Assembly: GCA_964448405.1 (NCBI GenBank)
Contig: CAYUVW010000020.1
Location: forward strand, 1 to 28,090
From: DAORHV01 sp964448405
Lineage (GTDB): Bacteria; Patescibacteriota; Gracilibacteria; Peribacterales; Peribacteraceae
Length of the DNA stretch: 28,090 nt
Direction of reading: 5' to 3'
Shown here: positions 14,834 to 21,121 of the stretch, in pieces
Layout: each line of letters begins with the position of its first letter
Numbering within the stretch: position 1 is the stretch's first letter
Position numbers and translations under genes: made by a program
Notes under the pieces: model-generated
The model's input: the letters and a program-made list of their open reading frames with translations, nothing else
Told to the model about the DNA's origin: nothing
The model's database searches: none

Positions 14834-14850
14834 GAGCTATAGTATAGCTC
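14834..14850. promoter_or_regulatory. Palindromic divergent -10 region of prs and the PRC-barrel gene
   Basis: GAGCTATAGTATAGCTC is a perfect 17-nt palindrome filling most of the 20 nt between the two start codons. It holds TATAGT for the + gene (7 nt before ATG 14851) and TATACT for the - gene (10 nt before ATG 14830). The two -10 boxes overlap, so RNA polymerase could serve only one gene at a time. It may also bind a dimeric regulator. Confidence 0.6.
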
Positions 14851-15420
14851 ATGCACGTGCGGTTTTCCATTGTCCGCGGCACTCTAGTCGTCGATGAGCA
14901 GACCCAGCAGACGCTTGGCGGCATCTCTGGGGTGTTGCTGCACCCGGATACGGGCAACGTGGTCGGCTTCTTTGTTGTTGGCATGGGGTACCTCGAAGGA
15001 CAGGAGCTCTTCCTGCTTGCCGCCGATATTCTATCGTGGGGAACCAAGGTGCACATTCGCAGCGAAGACCGCCTTACTCCGCCGCAGGACCTTATCCGTC
15101 TTGTGGCGCTTTTGGAACATCCTCGTCCGATTCTCGGTCAGAAGATTGTCACGCAGCGTGCAAAGCGCACACTCGGCACCTGCTCCGATGTTCAGTTCGA
15201 TACCAAGCATTTTCAATTGGAATGGCTGTTCCCGCGCAGGTTTTTCATGGAAGGACGACCAATACCTGCCAGCGATATTATTGAAGTCACGCAAAAAGCG
15301 ATCATCGTTCGTGAGCCGCTGAAACCTCGCAGCGTGCTTGCGGATGAAATTGCCGAAGCACCGGCGAAGATTCTCAGCGAAGTGGTTCCGGCAACACCCA
15401 GCACTCGAATGCCTTCCTAG
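14851..15420 (+). CDS. PRC-barrel domain protein (two domains)
   Basis: 189 residues with two PRC-barrel-like units: about 1-75 (VVDEQTQQTLGGISGVLLHPDTGNVVGFFV) and about 93-165 (GQKIVTQRAKRTLGTCSDVQFDTKHFQLEWLFP...IPASDIIEVTQKAIIV). Each shows the pattern in which a stored 'v.D..tg..lG.v.dv.fD..t..v..l.v' is followed by 'ip..di..ig.d.i.v'. PRC barrels occur in RimM, photosynthetic reaction-centre H subunits and many uncharacterised bacterial proteins; the role here is unknown. Ends in an Ala/Pro-rich tail. ATG 14851 lies 7 nt after TATAGT. A strong terminator follows. Confidence 0.85.
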   Translation: MHVRFSIVRGTLVVDEQTQQTLGGISGVLLHPDTGNVVGFFVVGMGYLEGQELFLLAADILSWGTKVHIRSEDRLTPPQDLIRLVALLEHPRPILGQKIVTQRAKRTLGTCSDVQFDTKHFQLEWLFPRRFFMEGRPIPASDIIEVTQKAIIVREPLKPRSVLADEIAEAPAKILSEVVPATPSTRMPS

Positions 15421-15447
15421 GAGTATGTACAGAGTTTCGATTCCTAC

Positions 15448-15478
15448 GCAAAACGCCCTCGATGTGAGGGCGTTTTGC
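15448..15478. terminator. Bidirectional terminator, 13-bp perfect stem
   Basis: GCAAAACGCCCTC (15448-15460), loop GATGT and GAGGGCGTTTTGC (15466-15478), with A/T runs at the stem base on both sides. Separates the convergent PRC-barrel and pilin-like genes. Confidence 0.88.
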
Positions 15479-15499
15479 TAGTAAGCGTGAATAACGTTC

Positions 15500-15865
15500 T
15501 TAGTTGCTGAACAGCGTGTTGACGAACGAAACGATAACACGAGCGAAAAGCACCACGATAATACCAATGATGACGTAGATAATCGTTTTCTTTGCTTTGT
15601 CCTTCTCACCTTCATCACCACCCGAAATAATCAGGCGAATACCGGCGACAACAACGAAGACGACACCGACAAGCGTGATGAAGTCGAGAACGTTGGTAAG
15701 CAGCTTCACAATGGTGTCTTTAATTTCACTCGACGTTGATCCGCCCGAAAGGCCCGGGACACCAGGGGGCTCCGGCAGAGCGGCAAAAGCACGCATTACC
15801 AACAGCTGGGAGGCGACCACCGCGGCGGTTGCGGTTGTGGTGACTTTCGTGAGAACGTTCTTCAT
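15500..15865 (-). CDS. Pilin-like two-helix membrane protein (TrbC/VirB2 type)
   Basis: 121 residues. Signal-like N-terminus with possible cleavage after AFA (27-29), a Pro/Gly/Ser-rich stretch (31-46), a helix at about 57-80, the charged loop GGDEGEKDKAKK (82-93) and a second helix at about 94-118. This is the layout of TrbC/VirB2 pilin-like proteins. The 'AGIRLIISGGDEGEKDKAKKTIIY' type of loop is common in small proteins of Patescibacteria, where they are often encoded near type IV secretion or pilus genes. No other secretion genes are visible here, so the job is unknown. Followed closely by a second membrane-protein gene on the same strand further upstream (15928-16482). Confidence 0.82.
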   Translation of the reverse strand: MKNVLTKVTTTATAAVVASQLLVMRAFAALPEPPGVPGLSGGSTSSEIKDTIVKLLTNVLDFITLVGVVFVVVAGIRLIISGGDEGEKDKAKKTIIYVIIGIIVVLFARVIVSFVNTLFSN

Positions 15866-15927
15866 TGATTGGGGGAGTAAGATTTTCGCTCATTATTCCT
15901 CCCGGCTCCCGTGGAGGCAAGTGCATT

Positions 15928-16482
15928 TCAGTCTCGATGTGCGAATCCGGCGGCGATAATCAGAAAGGCAGGTAATGTGAACCAAATGTCCTGATTCAGG
16001 ATCATAAGCTGCATTAGGGCACTTCCTTGTAAAATAGGTTGGGCTGCAACGTCACTCAACGAGCTTGCCGAGATGATGCCATTCGTTGTGGCGTATGTAA
16101 GGATGGTCGACACGATCAGCCCCGCCGTTGCAAAACCGAAGAGCGCCGTGAAGACCACATTCATGGTGGTGCCCGACTCGCGGCTGTACGTCAGATCGAT
16201 GCCGCTGCGAATGGCGAACAAGATAATAAAGAGGGCGAACAGAAAAATTTTGACCACCGACAACACGGTGAAGTTGAAGGCCACGCCCATGACCTGCATC
16301 AGTGCCGTGGATTCACCCGTAAGACGCACAATCACATTGCCAATACCCTGTGTGGCAATAATGGAAATATACGTGGCGATGATCACCTTCATGGCTTGGT
16401 TTTTCCCGATGATAAAACTGTACGACGTGATAATGGCGAAGAACACGACGACGAACAGATCCCAGCTGAGGGTGAGCGACAT
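15928..16482 (-). CDS. Unknown multi-helix membrane protein
   Basis: 184-residue very hydrophobic protein with four or five membrane helices: about 7-25, 30-50, 63-92, 108-130 and 160-180. Some resemblance to CvpA/colicin-V-production-type topology is possible, but no decisive motif is seen. The frame is open upstream to 16707; I chose ATG 16482 because the extension is rich in Arg and Ser and unconserved and TACTCT (minus strand, 16490-16495) ends 7 nt before this ATG. Probably co-transcribed with the pilin-like gene downstream (62 nt apart). Confidence 0.72.
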   Translation of the reverse strand: MSLTLSWDLFVVVFFAIITSYSFIIGKNQAMKVIIATYISIIATQGIGNVIVRLTGESTALMQVMGVAFNFTVLSVVKIFLFALFIILFAIRSGIDLTYSRESGTTMNVVFTALFGFATAGLIVSTILTYATTNGIISASSLSDVAAQPILQGSALMQLMILNQDIWFTLPAFLIIAAGFAHRD

Positions 16483-16531
16483 GGGTAAGAGAGTACAACG
16501 GAGCGCGCGGAGGTAAAAGGAGATAGCAACG

Positions 16532-16547
16532 GGACTCCAAGGAGTCC
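16532..16547. repeat. Palindrome GGACTCCAAGGAGTCC
   Basis: GGACTCC and GGAGTCC arms around AA, in the divergent gap between the membrane protein gene and truB. Its units match those of the inverted repeat at 2483-2572, so the two may belong to one repeat family. Confidence 0.6.
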
Positions 16548-16605
16548 TGCCCGACCTTGTAACGCCGACTGAGCGCCTGCGTTTGAATAAGGTACACTCG
16601 CCCCG

Positions 16606-17475
16606 ATGCGTCACGGATTCCTCCTTATCAACAAACCGCGCGGACCCACCAGCCATGATGCTGTCGCAGCTGTGCGTCGCTCGTTGTCCGAGCGCAGCAT
16701 CGGTCACCTGGGTACGTTGGATCCATTAGCAGACGGCTTGTTGGTCTTGGGTGTTGGTGCCAAAGCACTGAAGGTCATTGAGCTCTTTAAAGACTTGGAA
16801 AAGGAATACCTGGCTGGACTGAAGCTGGGCGCAACAAGCACCACGTACGATGCAGAGGGTGCAATCACTGAGACGAAACTCAAAGCCGGTTGGACGGCAC
16901 CCGACGATAGTTCGCGCATCCAGACGCTCATCAACGACCGCTTCATCGGCAAGCTCAGCCAGGTGCCGCCCCAATATTCGGCCATCAGCATCGGCGGGCA
17001 GCGTGCATACAAACTGGCGCAGCGCGGCGAGACGGTCGATATGCCGGCGCGTCAGGTGGAGATCGAATCCTGCACGGTCACGCGCTATACGTACCCGGAT
17101 ATGCAGCTGCGTGTGAGGTGTGGTTCCGGCACCTACATCCGTTCGCTGGCGCACGATTTGGGGCAGTCCTTGCACTGTGGCGCGTACTTGTCGGCGCTCA
17201 CGCGTACCAAGGTGGGGGAGTGGGATGTGAAGAACGCCGTGCTGCCTTCCGATGCTAAGTGGACCGATGTGTTGCCGCTGAAGGACGTGCTTCAGGGCTT
17301 TCCCGCGTTCAAACTTTCCGACGTCGAATGGGAGCACATCCGCAACGGACGGGCCATTCCTGGCACCATGACGGGCGAGCCGCTCATCGCGTGGCATGAG
17401 GGGTTGCCGGTGGCCATTCTGGAAAAGAACCCCAAAACCGAAGGTACGCTGAAGCCACGCAAGGTCTTGGTATAG
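16606..17475 (+). CDS. truB: tRNA pseudouridine(55) synthase
   Basis: 289-residue TruB, which makes pseudouridine 55 in the T-loop of tRNAs. The catalytic motif GHLGTLDPLADGLL (33-46) contains the nucleophile D39. Also visible are KEYLAGLKLGATSTTYDAEG, the substrate-binding YKLAQRGE and GSGTYIRSLAHDLG. The C-terminal part (about 245-289) looks like a short PUA-like domain. ATG 16606 follows TACACT (16593-16598) by 7 nt and has no Shine-Dalgarno sequence. Both tRNAs in this window have the TTC T-loop it modifies. A small unknown gene follows 39 nt later. Confidence 0.97.
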   Translation: MRHGFLLINKPRGPTSHDAVAAVRRSLSERSIGHLGTLDPLADGLLVLGVGAKALKVIELFKDLEKEYLAGLKLGATSTTYDAEGAITETKLKAGWTAPDDSSRIQTLINDRFIGKLSQVPPQYSAISIGGQRAYKLAQRGETVDMPARQVEIESCTVTRYTYPDMQLRVRCGSGTYIRSLAHDLGQSLHCGAYLSALTRTKVGEWDVKNAVLPSDAKWTDVLPLKDVLQGFPAFKLSDVEWEHIRNGRAIPGTMTGEPLIAWHEGLPVAILEKNPKTEGTLKPRKVLV

Positions 17476-17514
17476 GTATGAATAAATTGACAAATAGAAA
17501 CACACGAGCACCAT

Positions 17515-17991
17515 ATGTCTATGGTAGAGAATACAGACAGTGACTTGTTTGCCGATAGGCGCTGGGAAACGGAGGTGGTATTTGGCGCAGACAATGAACA
17601 TGCACTTCTTCCTTTGTTCGATGCAAAAGGAAACTTCGAAGTACGAGGCATTGCGTTACCAGTGGAATTCATTTTGTGTGGATTGCTGTCTCCGCATGGT
17701 GCGCCTGCTGGCACCGTACAGAAGATCGTCGTCACACTGTCGAGTGTTCGCAATGAAGCAACAGGTGTATTGCAGGTGCTTTCCAGTGTCGAGGTGACAA
17801 AGGTGCAGCCCGGCGAAGAGGGGGGCGCCGCACAGCCGATGGTGATTTTTCAGTCCGAGACAAACTTTGGACCTGCTCAGGAAACCGTAGAGGGCATTGT
17901 GGACCACCTGAAAACACTGCAGCAGCCTGAAGCTCGTCAGATTGAGTCTGGGGACGTACCGCCAGATTCGACGCCAAATCTCCCGCAGTAG
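17515..17991 (+). CDS. Unknown small soluble protein
   Basis: 158-residue acidic protein, no family recognised. Residues 15-110 alternate hydrophobic and polar residues as in a beta sandwich or barrel (TEVVFGADNEHALLPLFD, FEVRGIALPVEFILCG, VQKIVVTLSSVRNEATGVLQVLSSVEVTKVQPG). The C-terminus is Glu/Pro/Ser-rich. TTGACA lies at 17487-17492, but no convincing -10 box follows at standard spacing. ATG 17515 and ATG 17521 are equally possible starts. Lies between truB and the tRNA-Lys locus. No membrane segment or signal peptide. Confidence 0.65.
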   Translation: MSMVENTDSDLFADRRWETEVVFGADNEHALLPLFDAKGNFEVRGIALPVEFILCGLLSPHGAPAGTVQKIVVTLSSVRNEATGVLQVLSSVEVTKVQPGEEGGAAQPMVIFQSETNFGPAQETVEGIVDHLKTLQQPEARQIESGDVPPDSTPNLPQ

Positions 17992-18002
17992 GGATTCAGG
18001 GG

Positions 18003-18031
18003 TTGAAGCGCAGCGGGCTTTGCAGTACGAT
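18003..18031 (+). promoter_or_regulatory. Promoter of tRNA-Lys
   Basis: TTGAAG (18003-18008), a 17-nt spacer and TACGAT (18026-18031), about 30 nt before the tRNA 5' end at 18062. Confidence 0.6.
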
Positions 18032-18061
18032 TTCCCGGCTCCTTACGTTTCGAACTACCCT

Positions 18062-18137
18062 GGATCGGTAGCTCAGTTGGTAGAGCAGGAGACTCTTAAT
18101 CTCTTGGTCGTGGGTTCAAGTCCCACCCGATCCACCA
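18062..18137 (+). tRNA. tRNA-Lys(CTT)
   Basis: 76-nt cloverleaf: GGATCGG/CCGATCC acceptor, GCTC...GAGC D-arm, GGAGA/TCTCT anticodon stem around CTCTTAA (anticodon CTT at 18095-18097), T-arm GTGGG-TTCAAGT-CCCAC, discriminator A and encoded CCA. Followed at once by an array of altered copies. Confidence 0.97.
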
Positions 18138-18515
18138 CTACAAACACATCTGTCAGTCTCGAGAGGAGANNNNNNNNNNNNNNNNNNNNNNNNNNNNNNN
18201 NNNNNNNNNNNNNNNNNNNNNNNNNNNNNNNNNNNNNNNNNNNNNNNNNNNNNNNNNNNNNNNNNNNNNTTCAAGTCCCACCCGATCCACCACTACAAAC
18301 ACATCTGTCAGTCTCGAGAGGAGACTCTTCATCTCTTGGTCGTGGGTTCAAGTCCCACCCGATCCACCACTACAAACACATCTGTCAGTCTCGAGAGGAG
18401 AACTCTTCATCTCTTGGTCGTGGGTTCAAGTCCCACCCGATCCACCACTTACACTCACACACATCGTCTGTCAGTTGGTCGAGAGGAGAACTCTTCATCT
18501 CTTGGTCGTGAGTGT
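18138..18515 (+). repeat. Tandem array of altered tRNA-Lys copies, 77-78 nt units
   Basis: Complete units at 18293-18369 and 18370-18447, a partial unit entering the gap at 18138-18169, a partial unit leaving it at 18270-18292, and a diverged last unit at about 18448-18515. Each keeps, without change, the tRNA-Lys 3' half TTGGTCGTGGG...GATCCACCA and an anticodon-arm-like CTCTTCATCTCT. The 5' half (acceptor strand and D-arm) is replaced by CTACAAACACATCTGTCAG then TCTCGAGAGGAGA, so the GGATCGG acceptor strand is missing. The last unit has CAGTTGGTCGAGAGG, closer to the real D-arm, and lacks the T-arm and CCA. The distance from TTCAAG in tRNA-Lys to TTCAAG after the gap is 155, the size of two units. 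No transcription start was seen inside the units. Confidence 0.85.
18170..18269. other. Assembly gap of 100 N
   Basis: Exactly 100 unknown bases, the usual size of a scaffold gap of unknown length, placed inside the tRNA-Lys repeat array. The true number of units is therefore not known. Confidence 0.99.
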
Positions 18516-18548
18516 GCACGTCATGACCGATCCTGATGTCAGGAATTC

Positions 18549-18576
18549 TTGACAATTGGCCTCATCTGTTCATAAT
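18549..18576 (+). promoter_or_regulatory. Strong promoter after the tRNA-Lys array
   Basis: A consensus TTGACA (18549-18554), a 16-nt spacer and CATAAT (18571-18576). Just upstream lies TCCTGATGTCAGGA, an inverted repeat at about 18530-18543 that could be an operator. It would drive the CxxC protein gene at 18604. Confidence 0.65.
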
Positions 18577-18603
18577 GCTACAAGTCAGTTCGTACCCTTC
18601 GGA

Positions 18604-18933
18604 TTGGCTACGTTCATTCTTTGGAATCGTCGCCCGGAAGAGAGTCGTTTGGAGGACAGGTTGAACTTTGCTTATCGCAAAGGCGAGTATTCCGCACTGG
18701 TCAGAGAGAGTTGGCCGGTAAAGCAAGTTGTTTGCTGCGATTGCCGAAAAAGCAAGTTCGCTGCAAGCATTAGCGTCGCGGAAATAACGCTGGAGGTAGG
18801 CAGAGAAGTCGTCGACATCGACGCAACTTCGGAGCACGGACTCCGAGTAAAGGCATTCCTGCAAAAGAAGCTGGGTGTCTCGCGTGGCATTTGCCTCGAT
18901 TGCATCACGAATCGGATCACTCAAATGATGTAG
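18604..18933 (+). CDS. Unknown small protein with two CxxC pairs
   Basis: About 109 residues if started at TTG 18604; the open frame also begins at TTG 18556, but that lies inside the promoter, so a later start is needed and the exact one is uncertain. Two cysteine pairs, CCDC (VVCCDCRKSKF) and CLDC (GICLDCITNR), probably bind one zinc ion. Between them is a beta/alpha stretch (ASISVAEITLEVGREVVDIDAT). No family recognised. Lies next to the tRNA-Lys array with a strong promoter and its own terminator (18972-18996), so it is a single-gene unit. Confidence 0.55.
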   Translation: MATFILWNRRPEESRLEDRLNFAYRKGEYSALVRESWPVKQVVCCDCRKSKFAASISVAEITLEVGREVVDIDATSEHGLRVKAFLQKKLGVSRGICLDCITNRITQMM

Positions 18934-18971
18934 AGTAGCGAATCTTCTTTCTGTACGGGGAGAATGACACT

Positions 18972-18996
18972 GGCTCGCCTGCCCGGCGAGCCTTTT
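18972..18996 (+). terminator. Rho-independent terminator
   Basis: GGCTCGCC (18972-18979), loop TGCCC and GGCGAGCC (18985-18992), followed by TTTT. Ends the CxxC-protein transcript. Confidence 0.88.
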
Positions 18997-19044
18997 CATG
19001 TGCATCCATACCGGCTTGACCCGTCTCCGGTTGGTTTCGCTGTG

Positions 19045-19074
19045 CATCCGCCGAGGTTGCGGATGGGGTATACT
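19045..19074 (+). promoter_or_regulatory. Hairpin and -10 box before the gene at 19100
   Basis: CATCCGC (19045-19051) and GCGGATG (19059-19065) form an inverted repeat ending 3 nt before TATACT (19069-19074). A repressor or activator site over the promoter is possible. The leader to ATG 19100 would be about 18-20 nt. Confidence 0.4.
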
Positions 19075-19099
19075 GCGATTTGTCTCTACCACTCGCATC

Positions 19100-19627
19100 A
19101 TGAAGTCCAAACCGAATATCTCGCTGATCGTCGGAATCGCGATTCCCATCCTCATGGTGGTTTTCGTTGCGTGCAGCATTTACCTGCCGGGCTTATTCAT
19201 TCAGCCCAAGCAGAACTTCCTCTATATGACCGGAAACAACGATGCCTACTACTGCAACGCCGTCTTCGAGGTGCACGGCGGCAAGCTGACCAGCGTAAAG
19301 CCTCAGGCTCCGTACAACGATCCGGCATACGTAAAGACCGCCTGCGACCGTGCGTTCCATATCTACGATGTCGCCACGGACGAGGTCAAAGATCTTACCG
19401 TGGAAGAGGCCATGGCGCTGAGCCTCGATAATTCACCGCTGTCATCCGATGGCTTCGAAGTAGTGCGCGGCGGACGCAGCGGCGACTTCATGTTCTTGTT
19501 CGACGTCGGCAGCGATTACAACACCATGTACCTGCGCGGTCACAACGTCAGCCGTAAGTTGAACATCGTGCGACACGAATACGATAACTATTACAATTTC
19601 CAGTTCCTTGGCTGGATCCTTCCCTAA
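19100..19627 (+). CDS. Unknown membrane-anchored extracytoplasmic protein
   Basis: 175 residues with an N-terminal helix (about 8-30, ISLIVGIAIPILMVVFVACSIYLPGLFI) followed by a soluble domain of about 140 residues with Asp/Tyr-rich stretches (YMTGNNDAYYCNAVFEVHGGK, RHEYDNYYNFQFLGW). Two cysteines in that domain (YYCNA and KTACDR) could form a disulfide. No family recognised. The DUF2157-like gene follows after 8 nt, so the two are probably one operon and may work together in the membrane. Confidence 0.75.
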   Translation: MKSKPNISLIVGIAIPILMVVFVACSIYLPGLFIQPKQNFLYMTGNNDAYYCNAVFEVHGGKLTSVKPQAPYNDPAYVKTACDRAFHIYDVATDEVKDLTVEEAMALSLDNSPLSSDGFEVVRGGRSGDFMFLFDVGSDYNTMYLRGHNVSRKLNIVRHEYDNYYNFQFLGWILP

Positions 19628-19635
19628 CTCTCCCC

Positions 19636-20610
19636 ATGCAGAAACAAGCACTCCTCGACGCCGTCGCTGACGGTATCCGGCACAAGACCGTCACCAAGCG
19701 CGATGTGCTGGACGCCATCGACCGCGGACACGATGCGAATGCCGAATCGCATCTGCAGCTGTCTGAAATTCTGTATTACATTGGCGGAGCGATTGTCTTC
19801 TTGGGCATTTCGATTTTAATCGGTCAGAACTGGACGGAGCTGAATACGTTCACCAAAATTCTCGTCACACTGGGTTCGGGTATTGCGGCATATTTCGTAG
19901 GGTTGGCATTTATCCGCGACAAGCGTACCGAGCGTGTGGGTCAGGCGTTCTTTTTCCTTTCCGCCTTGGTCTTGCCGCTGGGATTGTTCGTCACGTTCGA
20001 CCAAGCCGGATACGAGACTTCATCCGCATTCACCAACGTACTGATGTCCGGTGTGTTGTCGGCCATGTACCTCGCTTCGTACGCCGCCTTCCGCAAGGGT
20101 GTTCTGCTCCTGTTCGGTATCTTCTTCTGCACGTGGCTGTTCTTTGCCGTTACGAGTGCGCTCATCTCCGACAACGTAGTGTTTGGCGACTGGTGGCGCT
20201 TCTACGCCTACCGCGTTCTTGTCGCCGGATTGTCGTACATGCTGCTCGGTCACTACTTCCAAAACTCCGGCAAAGAGGAGTTTACCGGTCCGCTGTATGG
20301 CTTCGGCATCTTCGGTTTCCTGGGCGCCGCATTGGTGCTGGGCGGTTGGACGCCGGATGCTTCCATTGTTTGGGAGCTGCTGTTTCCCGGCCTGGTCTTC
20401 GGTGCCATGTTCCTGAGTGTGTATTTGCGCGCCAAATCGTTCCTGGTCTTCGGAGCAATCTACCTCATGATCTACATTTTGAAGATCACCGGGGAGTACT
20501 TCCAGGACGGATTGGGTTGGCCGCTTGCCTTGGTATTGGCCGGACTGGCGCTCATCGCCGTCGGGTACGTTGCCGTGTACGTGAACAACAAGTACTTGGC
20601 TGCCAAATAG
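19636..20610 (+). CDS. DUF2157-like multi-pass membrane protein
   Basis: 324 residues. A cytoplasmic N-terminal segment of about 42 residues (charged, helical) precedes roughly nine membrane helices. The opening helix pair 'LSEILYYIGGAIVFLGISILIGQNW' and the repeated two-helix units fit DUF2157-type membrane proteins, of unknown function. The start ATG follows TTCCCTAACTCTCCCC, a pyrimidine-rich leader without a Shine-Dalgarno sequence; translation may be coupled to the upstream gene, whose stop lies 8 nt away. Confidence 0.78.
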   Translation: MQKQALLDAVADGIRHKTVTKRDVLDAIDRGHDANAESHLQLSEILYYIGGAIVFLGISILIGQNWTELNTFTKILVTLGSGIAAYFVGLAFIRDKRTERVGQAFFFLSALVLPLGLFVTFDQAGYETSSAFTNVLMSGVLSAMYLASYAAFRKGVLLLFGIFFCTWLFFAVTSALISDNVVFGDWWRFYAYRVLVAGLSYMLLGHYFQNSGKEEFTGPLYGFGIFGFLGAALVLGGWTPDASIVWELLFPGLVFGAMFLSVYLRAKSFLVFGAIYLMIYILKITGEYFQDGLGWPLALVLAGLALIAVGYVAVYVNNKYLAAK

Positions 20611-20623
20611 CTGGCTGTACACT
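20596..20623 (+). promoter_or_regulatory. Promoter for the 20630 gene pair
   Basis: TTGGCT (20596-20601), a 16-nt spacer and TACACT (20618-20623). ATG 20630 follows after 6 nt. The -35 and spacer match those of the Nudix promoter. Confidence 0.55.
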
Positions 20624-20629
20624 CGTGTC

Positions 20630-21121
20630 ATGATCGTTCGTCGAGCGTGCTTTCATCTCGTTATTTTGCTCTATTTGACGGTCACGGCATGCGCACTGCT
20701 CTTTACCCTGACGCGCAGCATCATGCCGCCGATCGGCAGACCGGCAGTGATTGTCAGTTTTGCCATGATGGCGCCGTTTCAAGGGTATGCAACGCACGTT
20801 GCCGAATTGTCCGCCGAAGGCATGCTCTCCGACGGATCGCGGGTGGACATCGATATGCAGCGCTACAACCCGTTGCCGTACGGCGAGCGTCTGACGCGCG
20901 GGTACTTCGGCATGTTCCGTAACATGCATGGCGAAGATGAGTTGCTGATTGCGTATCAGCGATTGGCGCAACTCATTACGGATCACGAGCGCCTGCGTGG
21001 TAACCCGATTGAACTGACTCGTCTGTACTGGAGTGCCTGGCCGGTGTCTCCCGACGGATTATTTGCGCTTCGGAAGCCCCCCGCTCTTACGCAGGTTCCG
21101 GTTTCCCCCAACCCCCAATGA
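20630..21121 (+). CDS. Unknown exported or anchored partner of the HTTM-like protein
   Basis: 163 residues with one N-terminal hydrophobic helix (about 8-30, CFHLVILLYLTVTACALLFTLT), then a soluble part with DIDMQRYNPLPYGERLTRGYFGMF, LLIAYQRLAQLI and LTRLYWSAWPVSPDG. It ends in a Pro-rich tail. The stop overlaps the start of the HTTM-like gene (ATGA), so translation is coupled. Proteins of this type paired with HTTM genes are known in other bacteria without an assigned role. No enzymatic motif seen. Confidence 0.75.
   Translation: MIVRRACFHLVILLYLTVTACALLFTLTRSIMPPIGRPAVIVSFAMMAPFQGYATHVAELSAEGMLSDGSRVDIDMQRYNPLPYGERLTRGYFGMFRNMHGEDELLIAYQRLAQLITDHERLRGNPIELTRLYWSAWPVSPDGLFALRKPPALTQVPVSPNPQ

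Noticed and set aside
17942..18511. Long open frame across the tRNA-Lys array
   Set aside because: It runs through the tRNA and the 100-N gap, so the frame is not real.
18138..18515. CRISPR array
   Set aside because: The units are contiguous with no unique spacers and are derived from tRNA-Lys; there are no cas genes.
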